Source: CAYMYN01 sp964394665 (GTDB lineage Bacteria > Planctomycetota > UBA1135 > GCA-002686595). From it: a stretch of DNA of 45,596 nucleotides. Shown piece by piece: positions 42,589 through 45,596 of this stretch. Below the pieces are notes generated by a model. The model had not been told where the DNA came from and ran no database searches. It was given only the letters and a program-made list of their open reading frames with translations. The stretch lies in NCBI GenBank assembly GCA_964394665.1, contig CAYMYN010000034.1, positions 1 to 45,596 of the forward strand. The letters are read 5' to 3'. Positions within the stretch are counted from its first letter, which is position 1, and every line of letters begins with the position of its first letter. Position numbers and translations under genes: made by a program.

Positions 42589-45500
42589 GCTGGTCCCGTC
42601 GTCTCCTCCTCGCCTCGGCCCTGCTGGCCGCCGGGGCCGTGACCCTGATGGTCACCCGGCAACGGCAGCTCACCCCCGCCGAGTTGCTGGGCGTCTTCGA
42701 GGAGCGCCTCGCGCGCCGGGAACAACACTCCGAGGAGGGGCTGCTCCGCGGCCTCGAGTCGGTGGCCCAGCTCGCCGCCGAGCGGGGCGAGGGCGACGTC
42801 GCCGCGCGGGCCCTGGTGGCGCGCGGCCGGCTGTTGCTCGAGCTGGGCGCGGGCGGGCGCGCGCGGGAGGACTTCCAGCGCGCGCTGCGCGAGTTCCGCC
42901 CGGGCGACCTCGAGATCCGGCGCCTCGCGGCCCAGGCGCGCATCGCCGACGGCGATTACGAGGCCGCCCTGCGGGACCTCGACTCGTTGCTCGCCGAGGT
43001 GCCCGACTACGCGCCGGCCTGGGCCCAGGCGGGCGAGCTGCACCGCCGCCTGGCCGCCGAGCGCCTCGAGCGCGCGCGCGAGTCCCTGGCGCGCGCCTTC
43101 ACGCGCGAGTCCCTCGAACGCGCGCGCCCCCTGCTGACGCGCCTGTGCGCCCTCGACCCGGGGGACGTGCGTCGACCGGCGATCGCCGCGCGCCTACGCG
43201 AGCTCGGCGCCTACCGCGAGAGCGAGCCGGTGGCCCGCGCGTTGGGCCTGGCCGACGAGGCCGCCCGCGAGACCGCCCAGGCGCGCGCGGCCTACACGCG
43301 CAACCTCGAGTTGGAGCCCGACCCGGTGGCCCTCGCCGGGCTGCTCCGGATCCTGGTCGAGGCCGGCGAGCTCGAGACCGCCGCCGAGCTGGGCCGCTTG
43401 GCCCTGCGCCATCCCGCGGTCCCGACCCATCCGGGCACGCTCGACATCCTGCTGCGCCTGCACATGGAGCGCGGCGACGCGCGCGCCGCGGCCCAGGTCT
43501 CGCGCCACCTGCTGGAGCTCCCCGCGGTCGATCTCGAGCAACTGCTGCTCGCCAGCCGGGCCTTCTACGAGACGCGCGACGTGCAGCGCCTGCTGGGACC
43601 GACGAGCTCGACCATGCGCCTGCGCCAGACCTCCGACCGCCACATGCCGGTGGCGGAGCTCTACACGGGGCTGTTCGTGGTGCGCAGCAACGACCCCGCG
43701 CGCGGCATCCTCAACCTGCGCAACTTCACCCTGTCGACGATCGAGGATCCGTTTCCCGGCGCGCGCCTGCTGGCCTGGCGCGAGGTCGCCGACGCGGCCG
43801 CGCGCGTGGGCGACCGCTTCGCCGAACGCGAGGCCCTGCACGCCTCCGTGCAGCTCGCGCCGGACGCCGACGCGTCGCTGTGGCGGCGGCTGTACGAGCT
43901 GCAGGCCGCGGGCGAGGGTGCCTCGAGCGAGCTGCCGTTGGCCTCGCTGACCCAGGCCATGCGCCTGGACGCGCGCCGCGTGGCCGAGTCGTTGCCCGCC
44001 TGGCGCGAGCTCGGCGAGCGCTCGCTGGTCGAGGCCGGCATCGAACTGGCGAGCCTCTTCGAGGGCCTCGTGGACCGCGGCCAAGCCCTGCCCACGCGCC
44101 CGCTCCAGCCCTACGCCCTGTTCCGCGTGGCCGAGTCTTGGGCCCAAGCCGGCGATCCGGCGCGCGCGCGGTTCGTCGCCCGCCGCCTGCTCGAGGAGCT
44201 GCCCGGCTTCCTGCCCGCCCTCGATCTCTACCTCGACGCCTCGCGCAGCCTGGGGCGGACGGGCGAGGTCGTCGAGCAGGTCGTGCGCCGCGCCGAGGCG
44301 GTCGGCCTCGACGCGCGCACGCGGGAGCTGCTCGACCCGATCCCCGCCGCAGAGCTCTCCAGCGAACAGATCCTGCGCCTGATCGAGGCCGCGCCCGACC
44401 GCATCGGCCGGCGTCTGTTCGCCGAACGCCAGCGGCGCGAGGGCTGGCCGGAGCGTGCCCTGGCGAGCCTCGAGGCGGCCGCCGAGTCCGGGGACGGGCG
44501 CACGCACGCGGCGATCGCCGAGCTCCTGCTGGAAGCCGGCGAGTACGCGCGGGCGGCGGCCGCCGCCGAACGCGTCCCGCCGACGAGCCCCGCCGCGCGC
44601 TCCGCGCGCCGGACGGGGTTGCTCGCCAGCCTGCGCCAAGCGTCGCTCGAGGACCTGCACGGGTGGCTCGAGGCGGCGCGCGAGGGGGGCGCGGAGGCCG
44701 CCCCGGAGGCGCTCGAGCTGGCGTGGTTGCTCGCCAGCCTGGGCGAGGCGGACCTCGCGCGCGAGTTGCTCCTGCCGCTCGACGCCCCGGGCGGTGCACG
44801 CGGCGAAGAGCTCTTCCTGGCCCTGGCGGTCGCCGAGCTCCTGAGGGACGACCTGCCTGCGGCCCGCGTCGCGCTGGCCCGCGCCGAGTTCTTCGCCAGC
44901 TCCGCGCGCCCGCTGCTCGGGCGGCTGCTGCTGCGCGTGCAGGAGGCGGACTGGCGGGGCGTGGCGAGCCTCGCGGCCGAGCTGCGCTCCGAGGAGCGCG
45001 TGCCTTCGCGGCGCGACGCCCTGTTGGCCCTGCTCGAGGAGCGCCCCGAGGACGCGCTGCGCATCGCCGAGGCGCTCGCCAGCGGCGAACGACACGATCC
45101 GTCGCTCGAGTGGGTGCTGGGCCTCGCGCGCCTCGCCCTGCGCGGCGACGCCGGACTGGACGGGGAGCCCCCCCTGCCCGACGCGTTGGGCCTGGATCGG
45201 CTGGCGTTCGGGACCCCCGAGGCGCCCCGCGACCCCCGCCGCCTCGCCGCCCTGCTGTTGGCCCTCGACTCCCCCGCCTTCGCGCCCCTCGCGCGGCGCG
45301 AGCTGCGCGAGCTCCTGCGCGCCAACCTGGCCCGCCCGCGCGTCCTGGTCCTGCAGGCGCGGGCCGACCTCGCCCTGGGCGACCGCGCCGCGGCGCGGCG
45401 GGCGTACGAGACGGTCCTGCGCGGCGCGCCCGGGTTGCGCGCGGCCTGGGACGGCCTGGGAGAGATGCTCACCCAGGGTCTGGCCGCCGAGCACCCCGAG

Positions 45501-45596
45501 CGCGTCGCCTTCGAGGGGCGCCGGGCGACCTTCGAGGCCGCGGGCGACGAGGACCAGGCGTCGACCTTCCTGGCGCGGGCCGAGCTTCACCTGGGC
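42585..45596 (+). CDS. Very large membrane-anchored repeat protein (partial)
   Basis: At least 1004 codons, still open at the window end. The N-terminus has one membrane helix (RLLLASALLAAGAVTLMV). The remainder is almost entirely helical, Ala/Leu/Arg/Glu-rich, with tetratricopeptide-like units (YEAALRDLDSLLAEVPDYAPAWAQAGEL; RAAARRAYETVLRGAPGLRAAWDGLGEML). Non-helical interruptions near residues 340-380 (LLGPTSSTMRLRQTSDRH) may be a separate domain. It would present a long interaction surface on the outer face of the inner membrane. ATGA overlap with the sigma-54 activator suggests a common pathway. Confidence 0.8.
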   Translation, partial: MSWSRRLLLASALLAAGAVTLMVTRQRQLTPAELLGVFEERLARREQHSEEGLLRGLESVAQLAAERGEGDVAARALVARGRLLLELGAGGRAREDFQRALREFRPGDLEIRRLAAQARIADGDYEAALRDLDSLLAEVPDYAPAWAQAGELHRRLAAERLERARESLARAFTRESLERARPLLTRLCALDPGDVRRPAIAARLRELGAYRESEPVARALGLADEAARETAQARAAYTRNLELEPDPVALAGLLRILVEAGELETAAELGRLALRHPAVPTHPGTLDILLRLHMERGDARAAAQVSRHLLELPAVDLEQLLLASRAFYETRDVQRLLGPTSSTMRLRQTSDRHMPVAELYTGLFVVRSNDPARGILNLRNFTLSTIEDPFPGARLLAWREVADAAARVGDRFAEREALHASVQLAPDADASLWRRLYELQAAGEGASSELPLASLTQAMRLDARRVAESLPAWRELGERSLVEAGIELASLFEGLVDRGQALPTRPLQPYALFRVAESWAQAGDPARARFVARRLLEELPGFLPALDLYLDASRSLGRTGEVVEQVVRRAEAVGLDARTRELLDPIPAAELSSEQILRLIEAAPDRIGRRLFAERQRREGWPERALASLEAAAESGDGRTHAAIAELLLEAGEYARAAAAAERVPPTSPAARSARRTGLLASLRQASLEDLHGWLEAAREGGAEAAPEALELAWLLASLGEADLARELLLPLDAPGGARGEELFLALAVAELLRDDLPAARVALARAEFFASSARPLLGRLLLRVQEADWRGVASLAAELRSEERVPSRRDALLALLEERPEDALRIAEALASGERHDPSLEWVLGLARLALRGDAGLDGEPPLPDALGLDRLAFGTPEAPRDPRRLAALLLALDSPAFAPLARRELRELLRANLARPRVLVLQARADLALGDRAAARRAYETVLRGAPGLRAAWDGLGEMLTQGLAAEHPERVAFEGRRATFEAAGDEDQASTFLARAELHLG

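Noticed and set aside
43194..45590. Long open frame of about 800 codons on the minus strand
   Set aside because: It is antisense to the large repeat protein, whose frame has the membrane anchor, repeat pattern and ATGA coupling. The minus frame is Gly/Gln/Arg-rich low complexity, typical of GC-bias shadows.

Overview
The window is 45.6 kb of very GC-rich bacterial chromosome, about three quarters G+C by eye, with strong GC3 bias. That bias opens long false frames opposite almost every real gene. Gene content points to a Gram-negative, probably Planctomycetota-type lineage. The pointers are a matrixin with the planctomycete-style C-terminal domain ending in DALEISVCP, an ECF sigma factor overlapping a membrane Ser/Thr kinase with an FGE-like C-terminus, a DUF1573 lipoprotein, many lipoproteins, and LPS genes (LpxH, GmhB). 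This assignment is inference; no rRNA or tRNA is present. A 10-N gap at 15802-15811 shows this is a scaffold of joined contigs.

Layout. 46-1389 is a secreted metalloprotease. 1373-5770 (minus) is a cluster of three consecutive MORN-2 repeat proteins plus a coupled exported protein. 6053-9716 holds a HEAT-like protein, the ECF sigma factor and the Ser/Thr kinase. 9963-12040 holds a small orphan, a DUF72 protein and a molybdopterin oxidoreductase. 12122-15455 is an operon of a membrane glycosyltransferase, a small membrane protein and a sulfatase-fold lipoprotein with Thr where the catalytic Cys should be. 15547-21600 holds a gapped exported protein, an SGNH hydrolase, a membrane glycosyltransferase with a tetratricopeptide-like tail, and a DUF1573 lipoprotein.

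21708-30973 (minus) is one nearly continuous gene string: FHA-like membrane protein, degenerate GGDEF protein, NtrC-type regulator, an LpxH-Cmk fusion, PlsC, ribosomal protein S1, a lipoprotein without a normal start codon, and TyrS. Most junctions overlap by a few bases. 31159-35015 (plus) holds an exported protein, sigma-54 (RpoN) and elongation factor P. 35023-39535 is envelope biosynthesis: a GT39-type membrane protein, a PEGA lipoprotein, GmhB, and a pair of overlapping GT2 enzymes of which one has lost its DxD motif. 39709-45596 (plus) is a signalling operon: a histidine-less pseudo sensor kinase, a sigma-54 activator whose receiver lost its switch residues, and a very large membrane-anchored repeat protein that runs off the window.

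Transcription signals. Many gene or operon heads have a TANNNT hexamer (TACCCT, TACGAT, TAGGAT and similar) on the correct strand. In four cases it ends only 7 to 9 nt before the start codon, which suggests leaderless mRNAs. Several convergent gene ends are separated by long GC hairpins without a T tract.

Most notable are the pseudo-signalling operon at the right edge, the LpxH-Cmk single reading frame, the active/inactive GT2 pair, the MORN cluster, the lipoprotein frame lacking ATG, GTG or TTG, and the EF-P with Asn at the hairpin tip.
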